From Rhizobium sp. BK418 (lineage in GTDB: Bacteria; Pseudomonadota; Alphaproteobacteria; Rhizobiales; Rhizobiaceae), in NCBI RefSeq assembly GCF_004341105.1, contig NZ_SLZK01000002.1, forward strand, positions 1 through 64,000: a stretch of DNA of 64,000 nucleotides, read 5' to 3'. The notes under the pieces are model-generated. The model saw nothing but the letters and a program-made list of their open reading frames with translations. It made no database searches and was not told the origin of the DNA. Every line of letters starts with the position of its first letter. The first letter of the stretch is position 1. Made by a program: the position numbers and the translations under genes. Shown here in pieces: positions 1 to 8,276 of this stretch.

Positions 1-80
1 AACATGACGAGCAGCACGGCAGCAGCAATGAAGCCCATGCCGCCGGCAATCACCGCCAGGCGTTTCTGCTTGCGCGTCAT
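1..80 (-). CDS. ccmE: CcmE cytochrome c maturation protein (5' end only)
   Basis: Only the first 26 codons are in the window; the gene runs off the left edge. The visible product begins MTRKQKRLAVIAGG and then a hydrophobic membrane anchor, the usual N-terminus of the periplasmic heme chaperone CcmE (CycJ in rhizobia), which binds heme covalently through a histidine that lies outside this window. The start ATG at 80 overlaps the ccmI stop codon in an ATGA arrangement, so translation is probably coupled. Identification rests on the N-terminus and the ccmI context. Confidence 0.85.
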   Translation of the reverse strand, partial: MTRKQKRLAVIAGGMGFIAAAVLLVM

Positions 81-1249
81 TCACTCTTTCCTTCCCTGGC
101 CACCGATCCGTCCGCGGCAATGCCAAGTTCTTTCGCCAGCGCCAGCAATTGTTTGCCCTCTTCCCCTGGGGCCGGGAAGGCCGCAAGCCCGCGCTTCAGG
201 GCATCTGCAGCGCGATCCTTGTCGTTTAAAACGGCGTAAGAGCGGATAAGACGCATCCAGCCGTCAAAATTGTTGGGATCGGCAGACAGTTTGGCATCGA
301 GGCTTTCCACCATGGTGCGGATCATCTGCTGGCGATCACCGCTGCTCATCGTCTCGGCCGCCGCGACATCCTCGGCGGTCGGTCCGCCGGGTGCTGCCGA
401 TTGTGCGGCAGGCGGTACTTGTGCTGCCACCGCCGTGCCGCCGTTCTTGGCAATGTGCTCGTTGACCAGCGGCAGCCATGGCGCATCGGCCGGAGATTGC
501 TTCGCCAATTCCTCGAAGGCGCCACGAGCCTCATCCGACTTGCCCGCCTGCTCCAGGCTCAGCGCAATGTAGAAACGCGCCCGCGGATTGTTCGGCTCCA
601 GGGAGAGCGATTGTTCCAGTATCTTGCGGGCATCTTCCGTCACCACGCCCTCGGCGATTGCCATCAGCGTTTCGGCGAGGCCATCGAGGCGCGCCGGGCT
701 CGGACCCAGCAGGCGGATGGCGTTGCGATAGGCGGTCTCGGCATCGGAGGCCCGCATGGTGTTGAAATAGATCGGCGCCAGCACATCCCAGCCCTTGCCG
801 TCGTCAGGATTTTGCGCCAGATGCCGTTCCGCCTTGGCAACGAGAACGGCGATGTCATTGCCGGGATTGGCAAGCCGCGCCTGCAGCGGCTGCGATGGCA
901 GTTCGGGCCTTCCGGTATTCATGTAAAGACAGAGCCCGATGATCGGCAGGAGCAGCACGATGAAGGCTTCGGTAACACGGTGATGCCTAAGGGGTTTGCT
1001 CTTCCCTGCCGGGGCAACACCGGAAACGGCGATCAGGCGCCGGCCGATTTCGGCGCGCGCATAATCGGCCTCTTCAGCGCTGATCAAGCCGCCGGCCAGA
1101 TCCCGATCGAGTTCAAGCAACTGGTCGCGATAGACAGCGGCCTCGCCAGCACGCGTATTCTCAGCCGCCTTCGCTCCACGCAGAAGAGGGTAAAGCAGGA
1201 TGGCGGCAACGGCCGCCGTCAGGAAGGCCACAAGAATCCAGAACAGCAT
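77..1249 (-). CDS. ccmI: CcmI (CycH) c-type cytochrome biogenesis protein
   Basis: 390 aa membrane protein of the cytochrome c maturation system; CcmI presents apocytochrome c to the heme ligation complex. The N-terminus is a membrane helix (about residues 1-22) followed by a cytoplasmic leucine-rich loop typical of CcmI (YRDQLLELDRDLAGGLIS, about 41-58). A second helix lies near residues 94-112, and TPR-like helical repeats fill about residues 130-350 (for example LEPNNPRARFYIALSLEQAG and DPNNFDGWMRLIRSYAVLND). It is the first gene of a cyc/ccm operon continuing into ccmE with a 4-base overlap. In Rhizobium leguminosarum the homologous cycHJKL operon lies beside feuPQ, as here. Length and domain order are normal. 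Confidence 0.93.
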   Translation of the reverse strand: MLFWILVAFLTAAVAAILLYPLLRGAKAAENTRAGEAAVYRDQLLELDRDLAGGLISAEEADYARAEIGRRLIAVSGVAPAGKSKPLRHHRVTEAFIVLLLPIIGLCLYMNTGRPELPSQPLQARLANPGNDIAVLVAKAERHLAQNPDDGKGWDVLAPIYFNTMRASDAETAYRNAIRLLGPSPARLDGLAETLMAIAEGVVTEDARKILEQSLSLEPNNPRARFYIALSLEQAGKSDEARGAFEELAKQSPADAPWLPLVNEHIAKNGGTAVAAQVPPAAQSAAPGGPTAEDVAAAETMSSGDRQQMIRTMVESLDAKLSADPNNFDGWMRLIRSYAVLNDKDRAADALKRGLAAFPAPGEEGKQLLALAKELGIAADGSVAREGKSE

Positions 1250-1348
1250 ATCGGCCCAATTACTTGAAGCGCGCCCTCATTCCAACTGCCAATGCCATGT
1301 TGACGAAGATTTGAGGCTTTTGGCCGCAAGGATAACGGGCGACAGAGC

Positions 1349-1777
1349 TCAGCCCAGCGGCGACCAGGTGCCATTCTCGTTGCGGCAGGCCGCACCGCGC
1401 GCGAGCGTATCCTTGCCATCGACAGTGACAGTATGGGTGTACTGTCGGCAATTCTGCGAGCCGACCTGATACGGCGCCGCCGCTACGACGCTGCCTTTCG
1501 CTTCGCGGCCAGTCCAGGTGACTGGCTGGCCGACGGCAGCGCCTTCCAGCGCTCGATATTCGGCTTCCAGTGCCCGCTGCTTGTCGCTATCGCTCAGCTG
1601 CACACCGGTGCGGGCGACGATGCCGCCCTGTAACGCCGAGATGAAGGCTGCCGAAGCCGGGGGCTTGCCGCCGCCAAAAAGACCGCGCGAAGCGGCACCC
1701 TTCGTCGTCGTGCAGCCAGAGAGCGCGACGGCGGCGATAAGGGAAGAAACGATCATGCCTTGCCAACGTAGAGTCAT
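1349..1777 (-). CDS. Surface-antigen-like outer membrane lipoprotein
   Basis: 142 aa. It begins with a lipoprotein signal peptide whose lipobox is ALSGC, so Cys22 would be lipidated. The mature part resembles the small 17 kDa/RT0821-type surface antigen family, with a C-terminal beta-rich part containing GSQNCRQYTHTV and a final Cys (GAACRNENGTWSPLG) that could pair with the first. It lies between feuQ and ccmI on the same strand, with about 100-bp gaps on each side, so it may have its own promoter. Family assignment is from overall pattern; the specific function is unknown. Confidence 0.7.
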   Translation of the reverse strand: MTLRWQGMIVSSLIAAVALSGCTTTKGAASRGLFGGGKPPASAAFISALQGGIVARTGVQLSDSDKQRALEAEYRALEGAAVGQPVTWTGREAKGSVVAAAPYQVGSQNCRQYTHTVTVDGKDTLARGAACRNENGTWSPLG

Positions 1778-1897
1778 TGCAATCGAACCACGATCAGGGG
1801 TGGATTATCAGCCGATCGAAGTGCAGAGTCCCCGTGTCAGCATTAAGGCAAAGCATGCTATACATTTGCCACTATCTTTGTGACATCAAGCAGTTGC

Positions 1898-3301
1898 TCA
1901 TGCAACATCCTTTGTCACACCCGGCAAGATAAGCTTGGCTTTCAGCCCGCCCCACTCTCCGCGCGAGAGCTCTAATCGGCCCTGGTATTCATTGGAAATT
2001 TCGGTGACGATGGAAAGGCCGAGGCCGGTGCCGGGCTTGCTCTCATCCAGCCTTCGGCCGCGCTTCAGCGCTTCGCGGATCTGGTCGGGCTCCAGACCCG
2101 GACCGTCATCCTCGACAGAAAGCTCCACCCAGTGCTTTCGGGCGCTTGCTTCCGTTCCCTTGACATCTTCGCCGGCCTCGACGGCCGAGAGGCGCACCTT
2201 GCTCTTTGCAAAGCGCGCGGCGTTTTCCAGGAGGTTGCCGACGGTCTCTTCGAGATCCTGCTGTTCCATGGCGACGGCCAGATGCGGCGGCTGGACGACC
2301 AGTTCGAATTCGGTCTCGACATTCAGGCGGCGCATGACGCGCACCAGCCGCTCCAGCGCCGGTTCGGCCTCGGTGCGGGCGAGCACGGATTCGCGCTGGG
2401 CGGCAATACGAGCGCGGTTCAGATAGGACTGCACCTGCCCCTGCATGGCTTCCGCCTGGTTGCGCACCAGATCGCCATGCGACCTGTCGAGCACACGCGC
2501 CTCATTGAGCAGCACGGCAATGGGCGTCTTCAGCGAATGGGCGAGATTGCCGACCTGCATACGGGCGCGCTCGACGATGCGGCGGTTGCTGTCGATCAGC
2601 GCATTGACCTCATTGGCAAGCGGCAGGATCTCGCGCGGGAAATCGCCCTTCAGCTGCTCGCTTTCGCCGGCGCGGATACGCTCCAGAGCGGCGCGCGCCT
2701 TGTCGAGCGGCTTGAGGCCATAGAGAATGGCGAGCGCGTTGACGATGAGACTGCCGACACCAAAGCCGGCAAGCGCGAGATAAAGCCGGTGGGAGAAATT
2801 GCGGACGTCATCCTCCACGACATCGACATTGCCTGTCACGCGGAAGCGCGCTGCGCGACCATCGGTATCGAGCACCACTTCGGTTTCCGCTACCTGCACC
2901 CGGTTCCCGGCTGCGTCCGTCACCTGATAATAGCGCTCGTAATTCTTGTCGAAGGGCGCTTCGACGACCGACAGAACAGGGATGGTCGCCGAACCCAACG
3001 AGGGTGAGACGAGCGGCGCGGTCGTATAGGTGCCGAGTGGCTCTACCACCCAATACCAGCCGGTCTTCGGCTGAGCGAAGCGCAGATCGCCGAGCTGCGG
3101 GCTGCCGGAGAGAGCGCCCTGATCGCCGATCGTCACGGAATTGATGACGTTGTAGAGCTGGGCGCGCAGCAAATCCTGAAAGCCGCGCTCGGCACTGCGC
3201 CGATAGAGCGTCGAGATCAACAGGCCGATCACCACCAGCGCCACCGTCGACCAGACTGTGGTCAGAAGCAGCACGCGTGCGGTGAGCGACTTAATTCGCA
3301 T
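1898..3301 (-). CDS. feuQ: FeuQ sensor histidine kinase (PhoQ-like)
   Basis: 467 aa inner-membrane sensor kinase. TM1 is at about residues 9-31, a periplasmic sensor domain at about 32-170 and TM2 at about 172-195, then a HAMP-like linker. The H-box is NLAHSLKTPIAVL with His255, the SLKTP form seen in PhoQ-type kinases. The ATPase domain has NLLENAARFAKS (N-box) and EDDGPGL (G1 box), then GTGLGLSIV. It overlaps feuP by 11 bases, so the pair is co-translated. FeuPQ was named for iron uptake in R. leguminosarum and controls osmoadaptation and cyclic glucan export in Sinorhizobium meliloti; the ligand is not evident from sequence. Confidence 0.9.
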   Translation of the reverse strand: MRIKSLTARVLLLTTVWSTVALVVIGLLISTLYRRSAERGFQDLLRAQLYNVINSVTIGDQGALSGSPQLGDLRFAQPKTGWYWVVEPLGTYTTAPLVSPSLGSATIPVLSVVEAPFDKNYERYYQVTDAAGNRVQVAETEVVLDTDGRAARFRVTGNVDVVEDDVRNFSHRLYLALAGFGVGSLIVNALAILYGLKPLDKARAALERIRAGESEQLKGDFPREILPLANEVNALIDSNRRIVERARMQVGNLAHSLKTPIAVLLNEARVLDRSHGDLVRNQAEAMQGQVQSYLNRARIAAQRESVLARTEAEPALERLVRVMRRLNVETEFELVVQPPHLAVAMEQQDLEETVGNLLENAARFAKSKVRLSAVEAGEDVKGTEASARKHWVELSVEDDGPGLEPDQIREALKRGRRLDESKPGTGLGLSIVTEISNEYQGRLELSRGEWGGLKAKLILPGVTKDVA

Positions 3302-3962
3302 TGGTCGGCGCTTGGATGCGGTAACCGAGACCGCGCACCGTTTCGATCAGATCGACACCCATCTTCTTGCGCAGGCGGCCGACAAAGACCTCGATCGTAT
3401 TGGAATCGCGGTCGAAATCCTGATCGTACATATGCTCGACCAGCTCCGTGCGCGAGACCACCTCGCCCATATGATGCATGAGATAGGCCAGCAGGCGATA
3501 TTCATGCGAGGTGAGCTTCAGCGTCGCGCCGTTGACGATCGCCTTCGAGGTCTTGGTGTCGAGGCGCACCGGACCGCAGACGATTTCGGAGGAGGCATGG
3601 CCGGCCGCACGGCGGATCAACGCACGAATGCGGGCGAGCACCTCTTCGACATGGAAGGGCTTGGTCACATAATCGTCGGCGCCCGCATCGATGCCGGCAA
3701 CCTTGTCGCTCCAGCGGTCGCGGGCGGTCAGGATCAGCACCGGCACGGTGCGGCCGGCGCCGCGCCATTTTTCAAGCACGGTCACGCCATCCATTTCCGG
3801 AAGGCCGATATCGAGGATGATTGCATCATAGGGCTCGGTATCACCAAGAAAATGGCCCTCCTCGCCGTCGAACGCCTGATCGACGACATAGCCCGCCTCT
3901 TTCAGCGTGTCGCTGAGCTGCCGGTTCAGATTGACATCGTCTTCGACTACCAGAATGCGCAT
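3291..3962 (-). CDS. feuP: FeuP OmpR-family response regulator
   Basis: 223 aa. The receiver domain (about residues 1-115) has the acidic pair ED at 7-8, the phosphoacceptor Asp51 (IILDIGLPEMDG) and a conserved Lys near 101 (YVTKPFHVEE). The C-terminal winged helix (about 125-220) has the OmpR-family signature LTSHEYRLLAYLMHHMGEVV and ends in VRGLGYRI. Its partner FeuQ follows with an 11-base overlap, and feuN lies 54 bp upstream. In S. meliloti FeuP activates ndvA and other genes when FeuQ is active; conservation of that regulon here is inferred. Confidence 0.93.
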   Translation of the reverse strand: MRILVVEDDVNLNRQLSDTLKEAGYVVDQAFDGEEGHFLGDTEPYDAIILDIGLPEMDGVTVLEKWRGAGRTVPVLILTARDRWSDKVAGIDAGADDYVTKPFHVEEVLARIRALIRRAAGHASSEIVCGPVRLDTKTSKAIVNGATLKLTSHEYRLLAYLMHHMGEVVSRTELVEHMYDQDFDRDSNTIEVFVGRLRKKMGVDLIETVRGLGYRIQAPTNAN

Positions 3963-4016
3963 CGCTTCGCCTTCTTCCGCTGCAAATCACTGGAACCTTG
4001 AATAAGCCGATTCCGC

Positions 4017-4265
4017 TTACATCGGAACCTTTACCGTCACCTTGCGCGGACGCTGGCCGTTGCCCTGAACGAGAACGGTGATGATGCACTTGTCACCCAC
4101 CGGCTGCACGGAGAGAAGTTGGCCTCCGGTTTCCTCCACGACCTGCTGGGCTGCGGCGCTGCAATCGCCAGCCACACGCAGGACAAGCGTGTGCGTATCG
4201 TCCGGTGAGGGCGCCGAAACCGCCAGTCCGGCGGCCAGTGCTGCGACGCTCAGAGGAGAGGCCAT
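4017..4265 (-). CDS. feuN: FeuN-like small exported modulator of FeuPQ
   Basis: 82 aa small protein just upstream of feuP on the same strand. The N-terminal 18 residues form a short hydrophobic stretch (LSVAALAAGLAVSA) suggesting export; two cysteines (residues 35 and 60) could form a periplasmic disulfide. In S. meliloti a small periplasmic protein, FeuN, is encoded directly upstream of feuP and restrains FeuQ signalling; size, location and order match. The ATG at 4265 gives a signal peptide with no positive residue. A TTG at 4280 would add MKAQH and supply the missing charge, with GGA about 7 bases upstream, so the start may be 4280 (87 aa). Identity is inferred from synteny and size. Confidence 0.72.
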   Translation of the reverse strand: MASPLSVAALAAGLAVSAPSPDDTHTLVLRVAGDCSAAAQQVVEETGGQLLSVQPVGDKCIITVLVQGNGQRPRKVTVKVPM

Positions 4266-4537
4266 GTGCTGTGCTTTCAATGTAATCCAACTTGGCCCGA
4301 ATATGTACTCACGCGACCTGAATGGCAAATGAATGCACGGTAATGCGGGAATTTTAGAATAATTCTCGACTATTGCGCGAAATATGCTTGAATCCTGAAT
4401 GATGGCCGCATGCCTTTTCATTGCAACGGAAATCTCGGCATCCACCAAATTCGTGCTGCATTTGTCCGATCGAACCTTTCGCCGTATGGTTGAAGCTGCT
4501 ATCGCGTTCCCGCCTTCATCCATTCAATTTCAGAATC
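4266..4537. promoter_or_regulatory. Divergent intergenic region feuN / MFS transporter
   Basis: About 270 bp between divergent genes, so it must hold both promoters. It is more AT-rich than the flanking genes, with a small palindrome AGAATAATTCT near 4354. I see no strong consensus -35/-10 pair and no coding potential. A FeuP binding site could lie here, but I cannot identify one by eye. Confidence 0.35.
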
Positions 4538-5752
4538 ATGCAGAAATCATTCTCGATCCGTACGGCGCAGACAGTTGGCGTGCTCGCCGTCACTCAGCTT
4601 GTCGGCTGGGGCACCACCTTCGATATGCTTGGCGTCATGGGCCGCGTCATCGCGCCGGCACTTGGGCTTCCGAATGAAGCGATTTTTGCCGGCCTGACGA
4701 TCATGATGGTGATCAGCGCTTTTGCCGGTCCGGTCACCGGGCGCTGGCTTGGCCGTTATGGCGCGGCAAAAGTGCTCGCCGCCTCGTCAATCACCTTCGC
4801 GATCGGCCTGCTGCTGCTTGCCGCCACGACAAACATCGTCGTCTATGCCATCGCCTGGGTCGTTATCGGCTTTGGCGGCGCGCTTGGCCTTTCGGCGCCC
4901 TGCTATACGGCCGTCGTGGAGCGCGAAGGGGTCAATGGCAAACGGGTCATTTCCATCCTCATGCTGTTTACCGGTCTCTCGGCCACCATTTTCTGGCCGG
5001 TCCTGACGCTGCTCAACGAGAATTTCGGCTGGCGCGTTACTTTTCTCGTCTCGGCCGGCCTGCAATTGCTCGTCTGCCTGCCGCTGCATCTCTTCGGCCT
5101 GCCGAAACCGGTAGCCAGCCATACGCAGGGCGCAGCCGCCGAGACGGCGCCGGTGGAGCTTTCGCCAGCCGACCGCCGCAAGGCTTTTCTGCTGATTGCC
5201 ATCTCCACCACGCTCTGCACCTTCATCACCTTCGGCGTCTCGCCATCCCTGCTCGAAATCTTCCGCCAGACCGGCGCATCGCCGGCCCTTGCCCTGCAAC
5301 TTGGTTCGGCCCGCGGCGTCATCGGCATTTCGGCGCGGGCGCTCGACATGCTGCTCGGCAAGCGCGGCAATCCGATCCTCACGTCGGTTATGGGCGTCAG
5401 CCTCATGCTGTTCAGCTTCCTGATGCTCTTCATCGTCCCGCCGTCGACGCCGCTGCTCGTCACCTTCGTGCTGCTCTACGGTTTTGGCTCCGGCGTGCTG
5501 GCTGTTGCCCGCGCGCTGCTGCCGCTCGCCCTCTTCTCGGCCAGGGAATACGGGTTGCAGGCCGCCCGCCTGTCGATGCCGCAGAATCTCGCCAACGCCA
5601 TTGCGCCCGTCATCTTCACAGCCATTCTCGACCGCGCCGGCGCCGCCCCGACGATCATCACCTGCGCCCTGCTTGCGGCCGTCGCTTTGGTTTTCGTGCT
5701 GATGCTGATGGCGTTGGTGCGCAGCGCAAGGCCGAGCGCGCAGCCGGCCTGA
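4538..5752 (+). CDS. MFS transporter
   Basis: 404 aa with about twelve hydrophobic segments, in two halves separated by a hydrophilic loop around residues 198-218 (KPVASHTQGAAAETAPVELSPADRR). The loop after TM2 carries GRWLGRYGAAKVL, the G-x3-D/R-like motif A of major facilitator transporters. The start at 4538 (MQKSFSIRTAQTVG) is chosen because TM1 begins soon after it; upstream in-frame codons lack a membrane-protein character. It is divergent from feuN. Substrate is unknown, and no regulator gene is adjacent. Confidence 0.85.
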   Translation: MQKSFSIRTAQTVGVLAVTQLVGWGTTFDMLGVMGRVIAPALGLPNEAIFAGLTIMMVISAFAGPVTGRWLGRYGAAKVLAASSITFAIGLLLLAATTNIVVYAIAWVVIGFGGALGLSAPCYTAVVEREGVNGKRVISILMLFTGLSATIFWPVLTLLNENFGWRVTFLVSAGLQLLVCLPLHLFGLPKPVASHTQGAAAETAPVELSPADRRKAFLLIAISTTLCTFITFGVSPSLLEIFRQTGASPALALQLGSARGVIGISARALDMLLGKRGNPILTSVMGVSLMLFSFLMLFIVPPSTPLLVTFVLLYGFGSGVLAVARALLPLALFSAREYGLQAARLSMPQNLANAIAPVIFTAILDRAGAAPTIITCALLAAVALVFVLMLMALVRSARPSAQPA

Positions 5753-6270
5753 CCGGCAGCGGGCAAGGCGGCGCTGGCCTGCCGCATGCTCACTTCGCTT
5801 TCGAGATCAGCCATTCTCAATATCTATCGAGCTGGCCGCCCTGCCGTCAGCGCAGCGAACCCCCTCATGCGGCACCCGGAGCGGTCAATCCATTAAGCTT
5901 CTGAATCATTTGCAGTTTTTCTCTCAAAGATTGATTCAGGTCTTTCACGGATTGATTCATCTGCAGCCGGCATCATTTCCGGATTCCCTATCCATTTGAA
6001 TCTGAATAAGAATTTTCAAAATTGGCCTTTTTTGCAGTGTTTTTTGAGCTAAGTCATTGATCCTGAATAAGTGATCCACTTTCCCTCATAATTTCGCATA
6101 AGGAAATTTCAAATCAAAGCAGGCGTTGCTGAACGAAAATTATTATAAAAAAGTCTAGGCGCGAGGCGTCACTTATTCAGAATCAATGACTTAGCCCAGC
6201 ATAAAAGGGCCTTATCGAAATTCTTATTCATTTTCAGGCGATTAGACTGACGCAACCATCATCGTCAATC
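5753..6270. other. Long intergenic region with AT-rich palindromic element
   Basis: 518 bp without a gene. The first 120 bp are ordinary. From about 5885 the base composition turns strongly AT-rich, unlike the flanking genes. Near-identical decamers GATTGATTCA occur at 5930 and 5950. From 5998 to 6237 a composite inverted repeat occupies the region (separate entry). No ORF with rhizobial codon use is visible on either strand. Confidence 0.6.
5998..6237. repeat. Composite AT-rich inverted repeat, about 240 bp
   Basis: The inner arms are 6048-6074 and 6169-6195: 27 bases that are reverse complements with one mismatch (core TCACTTATTCAG and ATCAATGACTTAGC). The outer arms include a perfect 13-base match, TGAATAAGAATTT at 6003-6015 and its complement at 6218-6230, plus GGCCTTTT/AAAAGGGCC between them. 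The central 94 bp hold a small hairpin, AATTTC-GCATAAG-GAAATT. No transposase is encoded. This could be a MITE-like element, an old insertion remnant, or a large structured regulatory RNA. Confidence 0.7.
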
Positions 6271-6576
6271 CTACAGGGGCCTGGTGACTGCCTTGCTGCT
6301 ATCGAAATCGGCCGCAATCCTGGTATCGCGGAGCGGTTTTACGGTGCGGGTGGAACGGTCATAATCGGGATGCGCCTTGTAGGCGGCGAGCGCCTCCTCG
6401 CTTTCGAATTCGCCGTAAACGACGAAATCGACGGCGTTGCCCCACTGGTCCGTCTTGACGTTTTCGCCGATCTCCAGCTTCAGCGCATACGGAATGCCTG
6501 TCAGGATGGAGAGCCCCTTGCGCACCGCTTCGCGGTTTTCCTCCGGCACGGTGAAGAAGACGATATGGCGGATCAC
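6271..6576 (-). CDS. Dabb-family (stress-responsive alpha/beta barrel) protein
   Basis: 101 aa single-domain protein. The start MIRHIVFFTV, with His4, and the later DFVVYGEFESEEALAAYKAHPDY are the classic Dabb ferredoxin-like fold pattern, whose members form dimeric barrels. Family members are varied and most bacterial ones have no assigned reaction. It follows the GH19-like gene on the same strand with a 101-bp gap, and the AT-rich palindrome lies immediately downstream. Function beyond the fold is not evident. Confidence 0.8.
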   Translation of the reverse strand: MIRHIVFFTVPEENREAVRKGLSILTGIPYALKLEIGENVKTDQWGNAVDFVVYGEFESEEALAAYKAHPDYDRSTRTVKPLRDTRIAADFDSSKAVTRPL

Positions 6577-6677
6577 GCGGGATACTCCTGTGGCAATTCT
6601 CCAGGCCTAAGCTCTCTGGGCCCAAGCGGGGCGATAACACGCGCTGCCCGGGCCATCAACCGGGCCACAGTGCCGCG

Positions 6678-7301
6678 TCAGGCTCTGGGCCGGATCGCTG
6701 CCAGGAAGGCTCGCCCATATTCGGCAAGCTTTTCCGCCCTGTCGGTACCGTTGACGATGCGGCGGGCGTTCACCCAGTCTTCCTTCTCCTCATTGAGGTG
6801 GTCGGAAAGACGATGGCTGGTGAAGCTGCCGCGCAGCATGCCCTCGATCAGGATCGCTACGGCCGGCGCCATTTCCATGGCGCGGTCAGGCTGAGCAACA
6901 AGATCGATGCCGGTCACCTCGCTCATCGCTTCGTAATTGCGCCGGTGTGTGAGCTGCACCAGCCCGCGCCCGAGCCAACTCTTGCCGTCCTCGTCCGGCC
7001 GCCAATAGGGCGTCTTCACCCAGGAAAGCCGGCCGCTTGCAAAGGCCGTCTCAAGGATCTCGACGGCGCGCGAATCGCTTGTTGCCAGCGTCTCGCGTAC
7101 AGGCTGCATCGTGTAGGCCGTTTCATGAAAAGCGGTGGCCAATATATAGGCCAGCCATCGTCGATCTGCGGTAGCCAAATTCGCGTCCCAGTAGTCGATG
7201 ATAGCGTTCATGCCTTCGATCTGGGCCGGCGTGAGGCTGCCCTTGAACAGGGTGGTATGCACGGTGTCGAAGAAGAATTGCCGGTCGAGCGGGACAGTCA
7301 T
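6678..7301 (-). CDS. GH19-like chitinase/lysozyme (endolysin-type)
   Basis: 207 aa. Glu60 in ATAFHETAYTM is the expected catalytic acid of a glycoside hydrolase family 19-like fold; WLGRGLVQLTHRRNY (about residues 109-123) is the substrate-cleft signature seen in phage and bacterial muramidases of this family. No signal peptide or membrane helix is visible, so export would need a holin or lysis, as for a phage endolysin. No phage structural gene is nearby. The upstream region has direct repeats of TTAATCG (about 7340 and 7359) around an AT-rich core, which could be a regulatory site. Confidence 0.8.
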   Translation of the reverse strand: MTVPLDRQFFFDTVHTTLFKGSLTPAQIEGMNAIIDYWDANLATADRRWLAYILATAFHETAYTMQPVRETLATSDSRAVEILETAFASGRLSWVKTPYWRPDEDGKSWLGRGLVQLTHRRNYEAMSEVTGIDLVAQPDRAMEMAPAVAILIEGMLRGSFTSHRLSDHLNEEKEDWVNARRIVNGTDRAEKLAEYGRAFLAAIRPRA

Positions 7302-7458
7302 GATATGCTTCTCAGAGGCCTGTTGTGGTTAACGTCCGCTTAATCGATTGAAATTAATTTAATCGTTTCAAGTGTGACGCCGGTTCATTTACACGCAGTT
7401 TGTATTGTGCGATGCATCAATCCGTAAGCACATCCTTGCTGAGGAAGAGAGGAATAAG

Positions 7459-7593
7459 ATGCAGACGAGCACGGAAACTCCGACCAAGATCCCCCAGCAC
7501 GTCGTTGACCAGATGGAAAACGAGTGGCGCCAGGTACGCACGCAACGCGAGAGCCCACGCCCTGTCCACCTGCCCTCACAGAAAGACGCTTAA
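7459..7593 (+). CDS. Small hypothetical protein, 44 aa
   Basis: A 44-codon frame starts MQTSTETPTKIPQHVVDQ and ends in QKDA. The ATG at 7459 is preceded by a purine-rich GAGGAAGAGAGGAATAAG, a strong ribosome-binding region, which favours real translation. The product is hydrophilic with a possible short amphipathic helix (HVVDQMENEWRQVR). It lies divergent from the GH19-like gene. A GGGTGAGG/CCTCACCC hairpin follows the stop (7608-7633), without a T-run. I do not recognise a family. Confidence 0.6.
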   Translation: MQTSTETPTKIPQHVVDQMENEWRQVRTQRESPRPVHLPSQKDA

Positions 7594-7688
7594 ACACAAC
7601 TCTGCCGGGTGAGGCCGTCATAGACCCCTCACCCGCGGGTTCCCGGGCTCGCCGCAGCGGCGTTTCTGCCGACTGAGATGCCATCCAG

Positions 7689-8255
7689 TTATCCTCCAGA
7701 TTTCGCCGCAGCCAATCTCTCAGCCAGCCGATCCAGGGTCCTGCGGAACATATCCCTGTCATCCAGCGCCCGCGAAAGCACCAGCGCGCCCTGAATGCCG
7801 GAGACAACCTCTTCGGCAGCAGCAAGCGCGGTGTCGTCATCGCAACCGGCGCGGATCAGAGCCTGGCGCAACGCCTCGATCCAGCGAACGAAATAGTCCC
7901 GGATGGCGGGGGAAAAGCGCTGGCGGGTTTCGTCCAGCGCAAAGGCACCGACGAGGCAGATGCGGCTGCCGGAGCGGAAATAGTCCATCACATTCACCCA
8001 CATCGCCTCGATCGCCGCGCTGGCATCATCGCGGCGCAGGGGTTCATAAACAGCGCGTTCGAACCAACCGTCAACATCGGCAAGAACGACGGCAGCCATT
8101 TCCTCCTTCCCTCCGGGGAAGAAGTGATAGAGGCTGCCCTTGCCGATGCCGGTACGCTCGGTGATGCGGCTGAGCGTCGTGCCCTCGTAGCCGAGCTCGC
8201 GGAAGACTTCGCCGAGCAGCGGCACGACGTCGGCACGTTCATAAACGGTCTTCAC
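7689..8255 (-). CDS. TetR/AcrR-family transcriptional regulator
   Basis: 188 aa. The N-terminal helix-turn-helix is about residues 12-50 (FRELGYEGTTLSRITERTGIGKGSLYHFFPGGKEE), with the SLYHFF motif of the TetR recognition helix in its LmrA/YxaF-like form. The C-terminal part is a helical ligand-binding domain. It lies 21 bp downstream of the NTF2-like gene on the same strand, so the two are probably one transcript, and a TGTAC-N6-GTACA palindrome lies upstream of that pair (8779-8794). This suggests autoregulation together with the NTF2-like enzyme. The effector is unknown. Confidence 0.88.
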   Translation of the reverse strand: MKTVYERADVVPLLGEVFRELGYEGTTLSRITERTGIGKGSLYHFFPGGKEEMAAVVLADVDGWFERAVYEPLRRDDASAAIEAMWVNVMDYFRSGSRICLVGAFALDETRQRFSPAIRDYFVRWIEALRQALIRAGCDDDTALAAAEEVVSGIQGALVLSRALDDRDMFRRTLDRLAERLAAAKSGG

Positions 8256-8276
8256 AATTCACCTTGCCTTCTGGCC

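Noticed and set aside
401..1267. Open 288-codon frame on the plus strand
   Set aside because: It is antisense to ccmI; codon-position bias belongs to the ccmI frame.
4421..4537. N-terminal extension of the MFS transporter
   Set aside because: The added residues are Cys/Arg/Ser-rich, unlike a transporter N-terminus, and TM1 begins right after the chosen start.
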